A DNA stretch of 64,000 nucleotides from Tachypleus tridentatus. Lineage: Eukaryota > Arthropoda > Merostomata > Xiphosura > Limulidae. Numbering within the stretch: position 1 is the stretch's first letter; every line of letters begins with the position of its first letter. The position numbers were made by a program, and so were the translations under genes. The notes below the pieces were generated by a model, which was not told where the DNA came from, did no database searches, and saw nothing but the letters and a program-made list of their open reading frames with translations. The stretch lies in the NCBI RefSeq assembly GCF_004210375.1, contig NC_134834.1, positions 97,654,170 through 97,718,169 on the forward strand, written 5' to 3'. Positions 62,190 to 64,000 of the stretch are shown piece by piece.

Positions 62190-64000
62190 AAGTTGGGCAT
62201 AGCAGAAAAAGAATCACATTGATAATTGTATTTTACTGATAACTTTAGTGAGAGTCACACTGATAATTATATTTCACTGATAACTTTAATGAGAGTCACA
62301 CTGATAATTATATTTCACTGATAACTTTAATGAGAGTCACACTGATAATTATATTTCACTGATAACTTTAATGAGAGTCACACTGATAATTATATTTCAC
62401 TGATAACTTTAATGAGAGTCACACTGATAATTATATTTCACTGATAACTTTAATGAGAATGACACTGATTATTATACTTCACTGATAACTTTAATGAGAG
62501 TCACACTGATAATTATATTTCACTGATAACTTTAATGAGAGTCACACTGATAATTATATTTCACTGATAACTTTAATGAGAGTCACACTGATAATTATAT
62601 TTCACTGATAACTTTAGTGAGCGTCACACTGATAATTATATTTCACTGATAACTTTAATGAGAGTCACACTGATAATTATATTTCACTGATAACTTTAAT
62701 GAGAATGACACTGATTATTATATTTCACTGATAACTTTAATGAGAGTCACACTGATAATTATATTTTACTGATAACTTTAATGAGAGTCACACTGATAAT
62801 TATATTTCACTGATAACTTTAGTGAGAGTCACACTGATAATTATATTTCACTGATAACTTTAGTGAGAGTGACACTGATAATTATATTTCACTGATAACT
62901 TTAATGAGAGTCACACTGATAATTATATTTCACTGATAACTTTAATGAGAGTCACACTGATAATTATATTTCACTGATAACTTTAATGAGAGTCACACTG
63001 ATAATTATATTTCACTGATAACTTTAATGAGAGTCACACTGATAATTATATTTTACTGATAACTTTAGTGAGAGACACTGATAATTATATTTCACTGATA
63101 ACTTTAATGAGAGTCACACTGATAATTATATTTCACTGATAACTTTAATGAGAGTCACACTGATAATTATATTTCACTGATAACTTTAGTGAGAGTCACA
63201 CTGGTAATTATATTTCACTGATAACTTTAATGAGAGTCACACTGATAATTATATTTCACTGATAACTTTAATGAGAGTCACACTGATTATTATATTTCAC
63301 TGATAACTTTAATGAGAGTCACACTGATAATTATATTTCACTGATAACTTTAGTGAGAGTGACACTGATAATTATATTTCACTGATAACTTTAGTGAGAG
63401 TGACACTGATAATTATATTTCACTGATAACTTTAATGAGAGTCACACTGATAATTATATTTCACTGATAACTTTAATGAGAGTCACACTGATAATTATAT
63501 TTCACTGATAACTTTAATGAGAGTCACACTGATAATTATATTTTACTGATAACTTTAGTGAGAGACACTGATAATTATATTTCACTGATAACTTTAATGA
63601 GAGTCACACTGATAATTATATTTCACTGATAACTTTAATGAGAGTCACACTGATAATTATATTTCACTGATAACTTTAGTGAGAGTCACACTGATAATTA
63701 TATTTCACTGATAACTTTAGTGAGAGTCACACTGATAATTATATTTCACTGATAACTTTAATGAGAGTCACACTGATAATTATATTTCACTGATAACTTT
63801 AATGAGAATGACACTGATTATTATATTTCACTGATAACTTTAATGAGAGTCACACTGATAATTATATTTGACTGATAACTTTAATGAGAGTCACACTGAT
63901 AATTATATTTCACTGATAACTTTAGTGAGAGTCACACTGATAATTATATTTCACTGATAACTTTAGTGAGAGTGACACTGATAATTATATTTCACTGATA
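62190..64000. repeat. 41-bp minisatellite, about 44 copies, runs off the window end
   Basis: Units contain actgataactttaatgagag and tcacactgataattatattt. Marker units (tagtgagagacactg, two bases shorter) at about 63070 and 63560 are 490 bp apart, which suggests a 12-unit higher-order duplication. Confidence 0.95.

Noticed and set aside
1..64000. CRISPR-like arrays
   Set aside because: Units are contiguous without unique spacers, lie in introns of an animal gene, and no cas genes are present.

Overview
This window comes from a eukaryotic nuclear genome. It is AT-rich, with short phase-compatible exons separated by long introns. Diverged tRNA-derived SINE fragments and a Penelope-like retroelement remnant point to an arthropod. 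The SINE tail and body resemble a family I associate with horseshoe crabs, so a chelicerate, probably xiphosuran, is my best guess (moderate confidence; this rests on memory, not a search).

One gene is present, on the + strand: the distal rod of a spectraplakin (arthropod short stop; vertebrate MACF1/dystonin). I could delimit 37 consecutive coding exons from 6535 to 62165. Joined, they give about 2,460 residues of spectrin repeats, and splice phase agrees at every internal junction. The order of recognisable blocks matches the C-terminal half of the MACF1/dystonin rod, e.g. [49 protein letters not shown] and finally [13 protein letters not shown]. The window starts inside an intron and stops inside the intron before the expected EF-hand and GAS2 exons, so neither end of the gene is here. 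No promoter, start codon or polyadenylation site of the gene is visible.

Layout: 1-6326 two minisatellites flanking a 500-N assembly gap; 6535-26458 exons 1-19; 26560-35578 a single 9-kb, 35-bp minisatellite inside one intron; 35894-51636 exons 20-33 with an inverted pair of Penelope-like fragments, a diverged dispersed repeat and several SINE fragments; 51637-59297 an intron filled mostly by a 5.4-kb, 49/50-bp array; 59298-62165 exons 34-37; 62190-64000 a 41-bp array running off the end. Coding sequence is about 7.4 kb; tandem arrays are about 33 kb, roughly half the window.

The most unusual signal is that many introns hold their own minisatellite, unrelated to the others, and several of these are made from the exon-intron junction itself. 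The arrays therefore repeat a copy of the real splice site with flanking exon bases: acceptors at 9151, 45392 and 48794, probably 12225, possibly 45005; donors at 22898, 25301, 43850 and 50852. They create runs of decoy splice sites next to the genuine one. In the array after 25301 at least eight units would even form a 24-nt, in-frame micro-exon. A second point is that three exons (6535-6857, 24722-24949, 25096-25301) carry single-base frame breaks, most likely consensus errors, since all other exons are intact.
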